Assembly: GCA_012842765.1 (NCBI GenBank)
Contig: DUWJ01000381.1
Location: forward strand, 1-15,816
Origin: Bacillota bacterium
GTDB lineage: Bacteria > Bacillota > DTU025
Length of the DNA: 15,816 bases
Direction of reading: 5' to 3'
This document shows, piece by piece, positions 6,262-15,816 of this stretch. The notes under the pieces are model-generated. The model was given only the letters and a program-made list of their open reading frames with translations, searched no databases and was not told where the DNA came from. Position 1 is the stretch's first letter. Each line of letters starts with the position of its first letter. The position numbers were made by a program, and so were the translations under genes.

Positions 6262-8313
6262 TCATCCTTCCCGGCCCGCAGCCCGACGTATCTGGGCAAC
6301 TACGGCCCTATAGACCACGGTTGCAACAAGACCGATCGCAAACCCGAGCCCCAGTCCGATAATGACCCTGGCCAATGTGAGGCTTATGGGAGTATGGATA
6401 TGAGCGAACGTGTTCGTCAGCGAAATCTGGCCTATGAGGCCCAAAATGGAGATGGGCAACAGTAGACCAGTCTCCCCCAAAGCAACAAGAGCGCCAGCAA
6501 GAACAAAAGCCGGGTGCCCGATGAGGAATTCCTTAGTTCGGGGCCTTGCGGGGAAGATGTTCTCCAAAGCAGCCCTCATTTTCTGCTCCCATTGGGGAAC
6601 CGCTACCGGAACAGACGATGTATTGCCAGTTCTCGCAATGTATATCAGCCCTGCAACACCCAGAATCGCAATGACAATCACGTGCCACACGAGGATATTG
6701 GATCTGTTGAGCCTAGCCAATGAGGCTATAAGCGATTCATTGCCCCGTCTCGCATACCGCTTCCAATAAGCCACTAACACGAACAACATTGGGAAGATGT
6801 GCATTGCCTTAACCCCCAAAAACTGTTCGCCTTTGACCATGAACGCGCGGCTCGTAAGGCATGCGGCAAGCATGAGCCCACCGGCAAGGCATAGCATCGA
6901 TGCGGTAAGGAATTTGGTTCCTGAAGATCCCAGCCAGTCTTTGCTTGCCAAGAGCGCCCCATCGTCGCAAGTATCGCAATCCCTGGTTTTCCCGGGAATA
7001 TCAGGGCAGAACAGAACAAAAGCACCGAGCGAGGGAAACGCAATGGCTGCAGCGAGCGCAACAGATTGCCTCGCCAAGAGCGGATATCCCAATCCCCAAA
7101 GAGCAGCAAATCCAGCGGCAAACACCGCAACAAGCCCTATGCATATGGCAAACGGCAGATCCCAAATGGCATCAAGCAACACTACACATCCAGCCGCAAC
7201 ACCCAAGACTACCAAAAGCGTCAGAAGAAGCCCAGGATCAAGTTGATCGAATGGTGCAGCCGGGCCAAGCGAAAAGCCTTGGTCCGTGATTGCGCTAACC
7301 ACTTCTGCCACCAAAGACTGGTTAACCTCGGGGAGACTGCGTTCGTCAATGGGCTTCATCATAGGACGCATGTAGAGCACTCGTATGTTGCGCTCCCGGA
7401 CAGCCCTGGCATACCTGTCTCTCATCGCAGCTACAGAAAGATCGCGATCGACTTCCGCCCTGCTAATGCTGTGGACTCGCACTGTCTTGTAATCGAGAGC
7501 CCGGGCCAGCTGGCGTCCGCCTGCTTGATTCTGGAATTCTATGTCGCCATAAACTGTTCCCAAGCGATCCAGTCCGCACACTGTAGCGGATACAAATCGC
7601 GGATAACCCAGGACTTCAGTTCCAGCGAATATGACGCAATCCGGAATAGCACCGACAGCTGACAATGTCATCACAGAGTCTATCCACTTTTCCGACACAT
7701 TGGGGAAGTTGGAAAATCTAACGACCACACGGAGCCCGGCAGCCTGCACTTGCGCCGTCTTCGACGGGCGGATTCCCAGATTGAGCTTGCGTGCCTCATC
7801 GACAGGAAGAGAGACTGCGTATCCCGTTGCATCTCCCGCCCTGATCACGGAGATGGAAGGCCCATCGCACGTACGCAAAGTCAAGCGGTTCGCAAGAAAA
7901 GTTGCGGCGTCCACATTGCACGGGATGACAATAGTATCCGAAGGTGAAAAGACCTCCATCTCTGCAACCGCCAACAGGATATCCCTGTACGGGCTTCCGT
8001 TCGATCCCAGTGCAAGCGCCTCGGAGCCCCTGATGATCACGATCTCCCCAGCCGTCTCCATCGAGCCTAGGGTATCCTCCTCCAAGGCGACCGAGACAAT
8101 ACCCTCCTCAGCGAGGCCTCGCAGGCAGTCCTCGATATTGATGCCAACGCGGCGACTGTAAAGAGCGATTTCGCTGTAATCCATGCAAAGCTCAACAACA
8201 CTGTTAGCCTTCTCAACACGATTTCTTTGCCAGGCTATCCAAGCAGATGATACTGAAGCCAACACGATCAGCGCAATCAGCCACCCAATAGACCGAGGTT
8301 TCCTGTGGCCCAT
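6262..8313 (-). CDS. DUF5693 family polytopic membrane protein
   Basis: This 683-residue membrane protein of unknown biochemical function is recognised as DUF5693. It has one N-terminal membrane segment (about 11-28) and a large extracytoplasmic domain (about 30-355), followed by roughly eight or nine membrane segments (about 360-670). Family-typical stretches are GTVYGDIEFQNQ (252-263), VRVHSISRAEV (278-288), RAVRERNIRVLYMRP (303-317) and RPRTKEFLIGHP (590-601). Genes of this family usually sit next to csaB and tagA homologues, as here, so a role in making or exporting the secondary cell-wall polymer is a reasonable inference. ATG 8313 overlaps the preceding stop. A GTG at 8316 is an equal alternative, because GGAGG lies 9 and 6 bases upstream of the two. 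A cysteine group (436, 446, 449) lies in a loop between membrane segments. Confidence 0.88.
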   Translation of the reverse strand: MGHRKPRSIGWLIALIVLASVSSAWIAWQRNRVEKANSVVELCMDYSEIALYSRRVGINIEDCLRGLAEEGIVSVALEEDTLGSMETAGEIVIIRGSEALALGSNGSPYRDILLAVAEMEVFSPSDTIVIPCNVDAATFLANRLTLRTCDGPSISVIRAGDATGYAVSLPVDEARKLNLGIRPSKTAQVQAAGLRVVVRFSNFPNVSEKWIDSVMTLSAVGAIPDCVIFAGTEVLGYPRFVSATVCGLDRLGTVYGDIEFQNQAGGRQLARALDYKTVRVHSISRAEVDRDLSVAAMRDRYARAVRERNIRVLYMRPMMKPIDERSLPEVNQSLVAEVVSAITDQGFSLGPAAPFDQLDPGLLLTLLVVLGVAAGCVVLLDAIWDLPFAICIGLVAVFAAGFAALWGLGYPLLARQSVALAAAIAFPSLGAFVLFCPDIPGKTRDCDTCDDGALLASKDWLGSSGTKFLTASMLCLAGGLMLAACLTSRAFMVKGEQFLGVKAMHIFPMLFVLVAYWKRYARRGNESLIASLARLNRSNILVWHVIVIAILGVAGLIYIARTGNTSSVPVAVPQWEQKMRAALENIFPARPRTKEFLIGHPAFVLAGALVALGETGLLLPISILGLIGQISLTNTFAHIHTPISLTLARVIIGLGLGFAIGLVATVVYRAVVAQIRRAAGREG

Positions 8314-9038
8314 CACAGACTGCCTCCCTCCGAAGTGCGACCCAGCAGACGGACCATGCCTTCGCCCACTTCAACGCTTTCTAACTCTATGTCAAAGGGG
8401 AGATCCGAAAGGTCGATCCCAATAGCTATCCCATCTTCAAACATGTCCACAATAAAAGCTGGAACTTCACTCTTCTCCACAATGAGCTTGTCAACTACGT
8501 AGACTAGTTTGACTCCGTCTCCTATGCTAAAATGTCCCTGCGATTCAACGCCCACACTGAAGCCGCCAAGGAAAAGCCGTCCCGCCAATTCTGCGATTCC
8601 GGGGTGGAACCGAACACCGAAGGCGCGAAGGTAATCGTCCCTGTGACCTAAGTAGTCATTGACATTGCTCTCATCTATAATGACCTCCAGCTGGGAATTG
8701 CCGAGAGCACGAGCCCAGCGGCTAGATCCCGGTTCGAATCTTCCCAGAGGGATTCGAGCATCGGACGAGTCAAGCGAAATTCGCCTGATCACAAAGCCCG
8801 AGGACACAGCTTCTTCAATATCAATTGAAAGCCTGTCAAAGTGTCCATATAAGAGTTTCAGAGCAGGCATCGCTCGTGCCGCCACAGAAATCGATTCGGC
8901 AGAAGCAAAACCGCTTCTTACTGCGGATTCCACCTTTTTCTCGACATAGAAAGGCACTGCCACCTCTGTGGCGGCCACCAAAAGAAGCATGATGATGGCG
9001 ATCCGCGGGATTCTCCGGGGGCTGACGCGACGAGCCAT
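8313..9038 (-). CDS. DUF2993 (LmeA-like) membrane-anchored lipid-binding-type protein
   Basis: The 241-residue protein has an arginine-rich start, then a single membrane anchor or uncleaved signal (about 12-30). A beta-rich domain of DUF2993 type follows: EKKVESAV, VRFHPGIAELAGRLFLGG and a repeated pattern of alternating hydrophobic strands. DUF2993 proteins such as mycobacterial LmeA bind phospholipids outside the membrane, so an extracytoplasmic lipid-related role is likely but unproved here. The start is decided by the ribosome binding site: AGGGAG lies 9 bases before ATG 9038, whereas it abuts an in-frame GTG at 9047. The start therefore lies just after the prfB stop (9042-9040). Its own stop overlaps the DUF5693 start, so the two genes are coupled. 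Confidence 0.8.
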   Translation of the reverse strand: MARRVSPRRIPRIAIIMLLLVAATEVAVPFYVEKKVESAVRSGFASAESISVAARAMPALKLLYGHFDRLSIDIEEAVSSGFVIRRISLDSSDARIPLGRFEPGSSRWARALGNSQLEVIIDESNVNDYLGHRDDYLRAFGVRFHPGIAELAGRLFLGGFSVGVESQGHFSIGDGVKLVYVVDKLIVEKSEVPAFIVDMFEDGIAIGIDLSDLPFDIELESVEVGEGMVRLLGRTSEGGSL

Positions 9039-9039
9039 G

Positions 9040-10162
9040 CTACTCACTCCCTGCGTCTCGGTTAGCAGAGGCAGCGCTCAATCTCAGTTGCGCCTCGATG
9101 AACTCGTCGATTTCTCCATCCATAACGGCGTCCACATTTCCAGTTTCCAACTCTGTCCTGTGATCCTTGACCATGGTATAGGGCTGGAACACATATGACC
9201 TGATCTGGCTTCCCCAGGCTATCTCGTGCTGTTCGCCACGCATGGCGGACAATTCCTTCTCCTTCTCCTCCCTCTGAAGCTCCGCCAGTCGAGCCCTGAG
9301 CACCCTCATTGCAGTCTCCTTGTTGCTGTGCTGCGACCGTTCGTTCTGGCACTGAACGACAATGCCTGTGGGAAGGTGCGTAATCCTCACAGCACTGTCT
9401 GTCTTGTTGACGTGCTGCCCACCAGCTCCTCCTGAACGATACGTATCTATCTTGAGGTCTGCCGTGTCGATCTCTACGTCCTCTTCAGCCATTTCAGGCA
9501 CTACGTCGACTGAGGCAAAGGATGTATGCCTACGTGCAGAAGCATCGAACGGAGATATCCGCACCAGCCTGTGGACTCCTTTTTCATTCTTCAGGTATCC
9601 ATAGGCGTTGTGTCCATGCATGATCAATGTTGCACTCTTTATGCCGGCCTCCTCGCCTGGCAGCAGATCGGCTACCTCAACGGTATAGCCATTGCGTTCA
9701 GCCCACCTTGCATACATTCGCATAAGCATTTCGGCCCAGTCCTGGCTCTCAGTGCCCCCAGCGCCCGGATGTATCGACATGATGGCATTTGCAGAATCAT
9801 GAGGCCCTGAAAGCAGATGGGAAATCTCCACCTTGTCCACTGCTGACTCAAGAGCTTCGATCTCCTCAAAGCACTCCCCTATCGCGTCCTCGTCATCTTC
9901 TTCATCTGCAAGTTCAGCCAGTATCTTCAGGTCTTCAAATCTTGAAACGATCGAATCATAAGAGGCAATTTCCGCCTGCAATCTCGATATCTTCTGCATC
10001 AGCGACTGCGCTGAATCACGATCTTCCCACACCCCCGGCTCAGCAGCTCGAGCCTCGCATTGAGCAAGGCGCTCCAACTTACCAGGTATGTCAAAGATAG
10101 GTCCTCATTTCATCGATTCTCTCGCTAAGCAGCTCTATGGGTTGTTCAAGCTCAGCTCGCAT
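9040..10162 (-). CDS. prfB: Peptide chain release factor 2, with programmed +1 frameshift
   Basis: RF2 ends translation at UGA and UAA codons. Translation starts at ATG 10162, with an AAGGGTG-type ribosome binding site, and reads 23 codons to CTT followed by the in-frame stop TGA (10093-10091). A +1 slip that skips T 10093 continues with GAC ATA CCT GGT AAG into the long frame, giving 373 residues. The long frame contains the stop-codon recognition tripeptide SPF (about 203-205) and the catalytic GGQ (about 247-249), both at positions nearly equal to those of E. coli RF2. The HVNKTDSAVRITHLPTGI stretch after GGQ is also typical. The gene follows secA by 22 bases, the conserved secA-prfB order. 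Automated gene calling would truncate the product at TTG 10077 or split the gene. Confidence 0.97.
10090..10106 (-). promoter_or_regulatory. prfB autoregulatory +1 frameshift site
   Basis: The minus strand reads AGGACC TAT CTT TGA C (10105-10090). The slippery CTT, the TGA stop and the following C are identical to the conserved bacterial RF2 site. The purine-rich AGGA, one codon before CTT, stands where the internal Shine-Dalgarno-like stimulator AGGGGG is found in E. coli. Low RF2 slows termination at TGA and promotes the shift, so RF2 controls its own synthesis. Confidence 0.95.
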
Positions 10163-10184
10163 ATACTCATCACCCTTATCTGAT

Positions 10185-12746
<2,562 letters not shown>

Positions 12747-12783
12747 CCATGGCCACCTCGCTTGTGTCTTTGCCGACTAAGCA

Positions 12784-12792
12784 ATTATACCA
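12784..12792 (-). promoter_or_regulatory. Extended -10 promoter for secA
   Basis: The minus strand reads TGGTATAAT (12792-12784), a perfect extended -10 (TGnTATAAT). It overlaps the TAA stop of the preceding gene. No good -35 hexamer is seen 16-18 bases upstream, which is usual when TGn is present. A transcript would start near 12777 and leave a leader of about 30 bases before the secA GTG. Confidence 0.6.
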
Positions 12793-13939
12793 CATCACAT
12801 CTCCCGCCATGTTCTGCTGCAGCAAGCAGTCTGACTCCGCCAGAGACAAGGGAGTGGCCTCCAAGTGTCACCGGCAGCCCGGCCTCAGCAGCCGCCTTCA
12901 CGAACCGCGCAACGCCATTATCCGCCAACCTATCATAGAGGAAAAGATCGGACGCGAATCTCTCCTCCTGCGACAAGTCCGCCCGCATGTGGAAGAAAAG
13001 AACTCGCGTATCGATGAATGCTGCGTCACAGCACCATGCAAGATCAGCGAAGAAAGCCTCCGGTCCAACTGCTTCTATGTGCTTGCCGATGAGGCTCCGC
13101 GCGCCCCCAGGCACGTCCCGGCCAAGAGCTCTCATGTTGCGCTCCTCAGAAAACACTCTCAGCCTGCAACGGGTGCAAGTATTCAGGTCCATTGTCGTAG
13201 CCGGGGAGACTCGTCCGAAGAGGCCAACCTCGGCAAAATCTCTGCCTAACACCTCCCTGGCCTCGGCAAGACGACTCATGGCAGGCTCTATCGGGCCTGA
13301 GCGTATTGCATCGAGTACAGCCGCCTCTTCGGGGGCAAGCTGAGGGATGACCGACGCTAACACCAGCAAATCCGAGGGCGTGTCCACGTCGAAAACCGAT
13401 CCGACTGAAGGCGGCAACGCCACCAGATCCATTCCGGCGGCACCGGCAATCATAGGCACAGAATTGTCATTCGACGGAAGATTTAGGCGAGCAATAGCAT
13501 CTGAACTAGCGGTTCCGAACATGTCGGCTGAGAAGAGGTTGTTGGCCACAATGGCCTCAGGGTTATTCTTGACCATTTCCGCAAAGTTCACAATTTCCGG
13601 GACAGTCATGAAGAAGCCCGAACCTCCACCCATGTAGACAAATCCCATGGCGGCCCGGGCCTGCAACGCCTGCACAAGCCTTGCTCCGAAATGGTAGTTG
13701 TCACAGCAACGGTCGAGCTCAACAGATACTCCGTCGATAGCACCAGCTCGGTCGGCAAGCGCAGGTCCGTCAGTTATCAACACGACATCATCGAATACCC
13801 CCGACGACGCCAATTTTCTGCAGAGAGATATCGCCAGCTCCTCTCTGACCCGCTCAACCCATCCGCTGATTTCGCCCTGCCGCCTCCCGCCTTCGAAAAC
13901 CAGTGCCACCAGTCCGTCCACGATGACCACCCCCGTCAC
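12785..13939 (-). CDS. Uncharacterised protein with nucleotidyltransferase-like (GT-A) N-terminal half
   Basis: I do not recognise a named family. From GTG 13939 the product is 384 residues. Its first half resembles small NTP-transferases of the MobA/CofC type. VALVFEGGRRQGE stands where the nucleotide loop would be, FVYMGGGSGFFMT is a GGGS turn, and VANNLFSADMFGTA and FDVDTPSDLLVLA (a common late segment in such folds) follow. The glycine loop is not the canonical GxGxRxG form, so catalysis is uncertain. The second half (from about 225) has a CxxC pair (C255, C258), DTRVLFFHMRADLSQEERF and LPVTLGGHSLVSGGVRLL, which I cannot place. No membrane segment is present, so it is probably cytoplasmic. 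Start choices are GTG 13984, which lies inside a strong hairpin and is disfavoured; GTG 13939, with GGAAG 11 bases away; and GTG 13921, with GGGGGTGG 5 bases away. It lies between hpf and secA. Confidence 0.7.
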   Translation of the reverse strand: MTGVVIVDGLVALVFEGGRRQGEISGWVERVREELAISLCRKLASSGVFDDVVLITDGPALADRAGAIDGVSVELDRCCDNYHFGARLVQALQARAAMGFVYMGGGSGFFMTVPEIVNFAEMVKNNPEAIVANNLFSADMFGTASSDAIARLNLPSNDNSVPMIAGAAGMDLVALPPSVGSVFDVDTPSDLLVLASVIPQLAPEEAAVLDAIRSGPIEPAMSRLAEAREVLGRDFAEVGLFGRVSPATTMDLNTCTRCRLRVFSEERNMRALGRDVPGGARSLIGKHIEAVGPEAFFADLAWCCDAAFIDTRVLFFHMRADLSQEERFASDLFLYDRLADNGVARFVKAAAEAGLPVTLGGHSLVSGGVRLLAAAEHGGRCDVV

Positions 13940-13965
13940 ACGCCAAATGACTTCCAAATATATCG

Positions 13966-13990
13966 GGGGCGATGCAATATGCACCGCCCC
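13966..13990 (-). terminator. Strong hairpin after hpf (terminator, attenuator or processing site)
   Basis: GGGGCGGTGCA (13990-13980) and TGCATCGCCCC (13976-13966) form an 11-base-pair stem with one G-T wobble and a 3-base loop, starting 23 bases after the hpf stop. The following bases, CGATATATTT, are AT-rich but lack a clean T-run, so termination may be partial. The hairpin buries the GTG at 13984, which argues against that codon as the start of the next gene. Confidence 0.55.
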
Positions 13991-14013
13991 GCTACGCAGG
14001 ATCCCCGCGCGGT

Positions 14014-14559
14014 TTAGAATTCGGGTTCTATCAAACCGTAGTTCCCGTCTTTGCGCTTGTAGACCACATTCACATCTTCAGTGGAGTCATCCATGAAAAC
14101 GAAAAAGTCGTGCCCCAAGAGTTCCATCTGCATAATGGCCTCTTCAACCGACATGGGTTTCATCGCAAATCTCTTAACCCTGACTACTTTGAGCTCGGAG
14201 GGTTCAGACGCATCCGCAGCAGCCCCATGACCGACAGCGGATTCCACCAGCCTATTGCCATCCTGCCTTAGCTTCCTATTTATTCTAGTCTTGTGCTTTC
14301 TTATCTGCCTTTCAATCTTGTCCACAGCGCCATCAATCGATGCATACATGTCACCGGTTCGTTCTTCACCACGGAGCAGCAGACCATCGACTTGAATCGT
14401 TACGTCCGCTGTGTGAATGCCTCGTTCAACTGCCATGGTAACCTGAGCATCCACAATCTCGCGCTCGAAGTACTTCTGGAGCTTATCAACCTTCTTCTCG
14501 GCATAGGCCCGTAGAGCATCTGTGACAGCAATATTGCGACCTACAACTGTGATCTCCAT
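14014..14559 (-). CDS. hpf: Ribosome hibernation promoting factor, long form
   Basis: Long HPF binds the 30S subunit and pairs two ribosomes into inactive 100S dimers in slow growth or stress. The 181-residue protein begins with the S30AE/HPF domain (about 1-100), with MEITVVGRNIAVTDALRAYA at the N-terminus and the basic helix IERQIRKHKTRINRKLR. A charged linker follows. The C-terminal dimerisation domain (about 125-180) includes VKRFAMKPMSVEEAIMQMEL and the HDFFVFMDD and GLIEPEF segments. The length and second domain separate it from the short HPF and YfiA of enterobacteria. ATG 14559 is preceded by GGAAGGGG about 9 bases upstream. A sigma-H-type promoter precedes it, and a strong hairpin follows its stop. 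Confidence 0.97.
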   Translation of the reverse strand: MEITVVGRNIAVTDALRAYAEKKVDKLQKYFEREIVDAQVTMAVERGIHTADVTIQVDGLLLRGEERTGDMYASIDGAVDKIERQIRKHKTRINRKLRQDGNRLVESAVGHGAAADASEPSELKVVRVKRFAMKPMSVEEAIMQMELLGHDFFVFMDDSTEDVNVVYKRKDGNYGLIEPEF

Positions 14560-14608
14560 TCATACCAGCCCCTTCCGAACTAGTTGTGGCGCACATCGGC
14601 TGCTTCAG

Positions 14609-14637
14609 TACTTCACCCTTTGTGGGAAAAATCCTGC
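14609..14637 (-). promoter_or_regulatory. Putative sigma-H-type promoter for hpf
   Basis: On the minus strand, GCAGGATTT (14637-14629) is a complete match to the sigma-H -35 consensus RNAGGAWWW. An 11-base spacer is followed by GGTGAAGTA (14617-14609), which matches RNNGAATWW at all positions but one (G for T). The element sits 50 bases upstream of the hpf start. In Bacillus subtilis the hpf homologue yvyD is known to be transcribed by sigma-H as well as sigma-B, which supports this reading. Confidence 0.65.
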
Positions 14638-14680
14638 GGCAGTCGGAAAAATGCGTGTCCTTCCAATGCAGACGTTCAGC

Positions 14681-14705
14681 CGTGACAGCACTCGAAGCTC
14701 TCACG
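14681..14705 (-). terminator. Weak inverted repeat at the end of the ATPase gene
   Basis: CGTGA-G-AGC (14705-14697) can pair with GCT-G-TCACG (14689-14681), giving 5 plus 3 base pairs around a G-G mismatch and a 7-base loop. The repeat includes the ATPase stop codon. No T-run follows, so at best it is a weak or factor-assisted terminator. The rest of the 141-base gap (14560-14700) holds the hpf promoter. Confidence 0.3.
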
Positions 14706-15816
14706 CCTCGTGGCCGCGTCGCTGGCTCACTTCTCGGGAAACGAATTTGGTAACCTCCCCAACTACTAGCATGATCAAAGCCAATGCCAGAGAGTTAACG
14801 AGCTTTTCCCCGTGCACATCCACAAGATCAAAGAAGCCGCGGATGGGCGCCATGTACACGACTGCCAACTGTAGTATGGCTGATGCAACAAAAGCCATGA
14901 CTAGCCGCCTGTTGGTAAACATCCCCACTTTGAACAACGAATCAAGCTCCGATCTGAAATTGAAGGCGTGAACTAGCTGGCAGAAACTCATAGTAAGAAG
15001 ACACATAGTCCGAGCCTCCGCGAGACTTGCCGCAGACGTATCGAGCGGTCCGGGCCATCCAAGCCCCATAGCAAACGACGACAGGCCCAGCAACGCTACT
15101 GATATCCCATACACAACTAGCCTGCTGACGGCCGCGTGCCCCAGAACATCATCGTTTCCTCTGCGAGGCTTTCTCCTCATCAAATCAGGAGCCGGAGGAT
15201 CAACTCCAAGAGCCAGCGCTGGCAGACCGTCTGTCACCAAGTTGAGCCAGAGTATCTGAATAGGCAACAGTGGCCTGGGAAGCCCGAGCATGATAGCTGC
15301 AAATATTACTATAATCTCTCCCACGTTGCACGATACCAGATACTGCACCGACTTTTTTATGTTATCAAAGACCACCCGACCCTCGCGAACCGCAGTCACT
15401 ATCGTGGCGAAGTTGTCGTCTGTGATTATCATGTCAGCCGCGCTCTTTGCGACATCTGTGCCTGTAATACCCATAGCCACGCCAATATCGGCACGTTTCA
15501 AGGCTGGAGCGTCATTGACTCCGTCACCGGTCATCGCTACGATATGTCCCTTGCGTTTCCATGCGTCAACAATGCGAACCTTGTGTTCAGGCGCAACCCT
15601 GGCGTAAACCCTGACTCGGTCTACGGCATCGTCTAATTCCTCATTAGACATCTGCGAAAGCTCGGCGCCGGTGATAGCGATTGTGTCAGGCGTCATGATC
15701 CCCACGTCTCTTGCCACCGCAACTGCCGTCACCTTATGATCCCCGGTGATCATGACCGGCGTTATCCCGGCATCAAAGCATTCTTGAACAGCGGTTTTTG
15801 CTTCAGCCCGAGGCGG
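14701..15816 (-). CDS. P-type ATPase, calcium (P2A) type, C-terminal part, cut by window edge
   Basis: The visible 371 residues enter from the right edge in frame, so the N-terminal domains and the phosphorylated DKTGT aspartate lie outside. The first residues continue through PVMITGDHKVTA and VAMTGDGVNDAPALKRADIG, the hinge motif of all P-type pumps. The membrane region keeps the P2A ion-site signatures. NVGEI in M5 and NLVTDGLPALALG in M6 retain the Asn/Glu and Asn/Thr/Asp ligands known from SERCA-type calcium pumps. Four further hydrophobic segments (M7-M10) end in a basic tail. It probably exports calcium from the cytoplasm, though manganese or another cation cannot be excluded. It is the most upstream gene here and appears to be transcribed separately from hpf. 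Confidence 0.95.
   Translation of the reverse strand, partial: PPRAEAKTAVQECFDAGITPVMITGDHKVTAVAVARDVGIMTPDTIAITGAELSQMSNEELDDAVDRVRVYARVAPEHKVRIVDAWKRKGHIVAMTGDGVNDAPALKRADIGVAMGITGTDVAKSAADMIITDDNFATIVTAVREGRVVFDNIKKSVQYLVSCNVGEIIVIFAAIMLGLPRPLLPIQILWLNLVTDGLPALALGVDPPAPDLMRRKPRRGNDDVLGHAAVSRLVVYGISVALLGLSSFAMGLGWPGPLDTSAASLAEARTMCLLTMSFCQLVHAFNFRSELDSLFKVGMFTNRRLVMAFVASAILQLAVVYMAPIRGFFDLVDVHGEKLVNSLALALIMLVVGEVTKFVSREVSQRRGHEA

Noticed and set aside
6774..7133. A 119-codon minus-strand ORF inside the DUF5693 gene
   Set aside because: It is an alternative frame of membrane-segment codons, which readily give long hydrophobic shadows, and the DUF5693 frame is intact across it.
14486..14704. 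A 72-codon minus-strand ORF across the ATPase-hpf gap
   Set aside because: It overlaps the hpf start and S30AE domain in another frame, has no domain-like pattern, and contains the hpf promoter and ribosome binding site.

Overview
The window is a chromosomal stretch of about 15.8 kb. Every gene that can be supported lies on the minus strand, so transcription runs from right (15816) to left (1). The gene set points to a Gram-positive, low- to mid-GC Bacillota, most likely of the Clostridia type. It contains a long-form hibernation factor, an ftsE-ftsX-coiled-coil hydrolase activator cluster, a CsaB/TagA pair for a pyruvylated secondary cell-wall polymer (as in organisms with SLH-anchored S-layers), a DUF5693 membrane protein, a split transketolase, and promoter elements matching the Bacillus sigma-H consensus. 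No mobile element, tRNA, rRNA or CRISPR array is visible. Coding density is very high: no gene-free gap exceeds about 150 bases.

Layout in transcription order. (1) 15816-14701: C-terminal part of a P2A (calcium-type) P-type ATPase, cut by the right edge. (2) A 141-base gap with a small inverted repeat and a good sigma-H-type promoter, then hpf (14559-14014). (3) An uncharacterised protein with a nucleotidyltransferase-like (GT-A) N-terminal half (about 13939-12785), preceded by a strong hairpin. (4) secA (12746-10185), with an extended -10 promoter overlapping the end of the previous gene. (5) prfB (10162-9040), with the classic programmed +1 frameshift CTT TGA C. (6) A tightly packed envelope cassette: a DUF2993 lipid-binding-type protein (9038-8313), a DUF5693 membrane protein (8313-6262), and one ORF fusing a CsaB-like pyruvyltransferase to a TagA/WecG-type glycosyltransferase (6219-4360). 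(7) The two halves of a split transketolase (4360-3500 and 3503-2559). (8) A second gap with a sigma-H-like promoter, then ftsE (2433-1732), ftsX (1742-864) and the N-terminal 281 residues of an EnvC/PcsB-type coiled-coil protein that runs off the left edge.

How the genes fit together. Three themes recur: ribosome and protein-synthesis upkeep (hpf, prfB), export (secA), and cell-surface assembly. The surface genes include the polymer glycosyltransferase/pyruvyltransferase fusion, with DUF5693 and DUF2993 as probable membrane partners, and FtsEX with a periseptal hydrolase activator. From secA down to the transketolase genes, the gaps are 0 to 42 bases or the genes overlap by a few bases, so read-through transcription and translational coupling are likely. 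The most notable observations are the CsaB-TagA fusion with a relict ribosome binding site at the domain junction, the matching sigma-H-type promoters in front of hpf and ftsE, and the conserved-looking but functionally unassigned nucleotidyltransferase-like gene.
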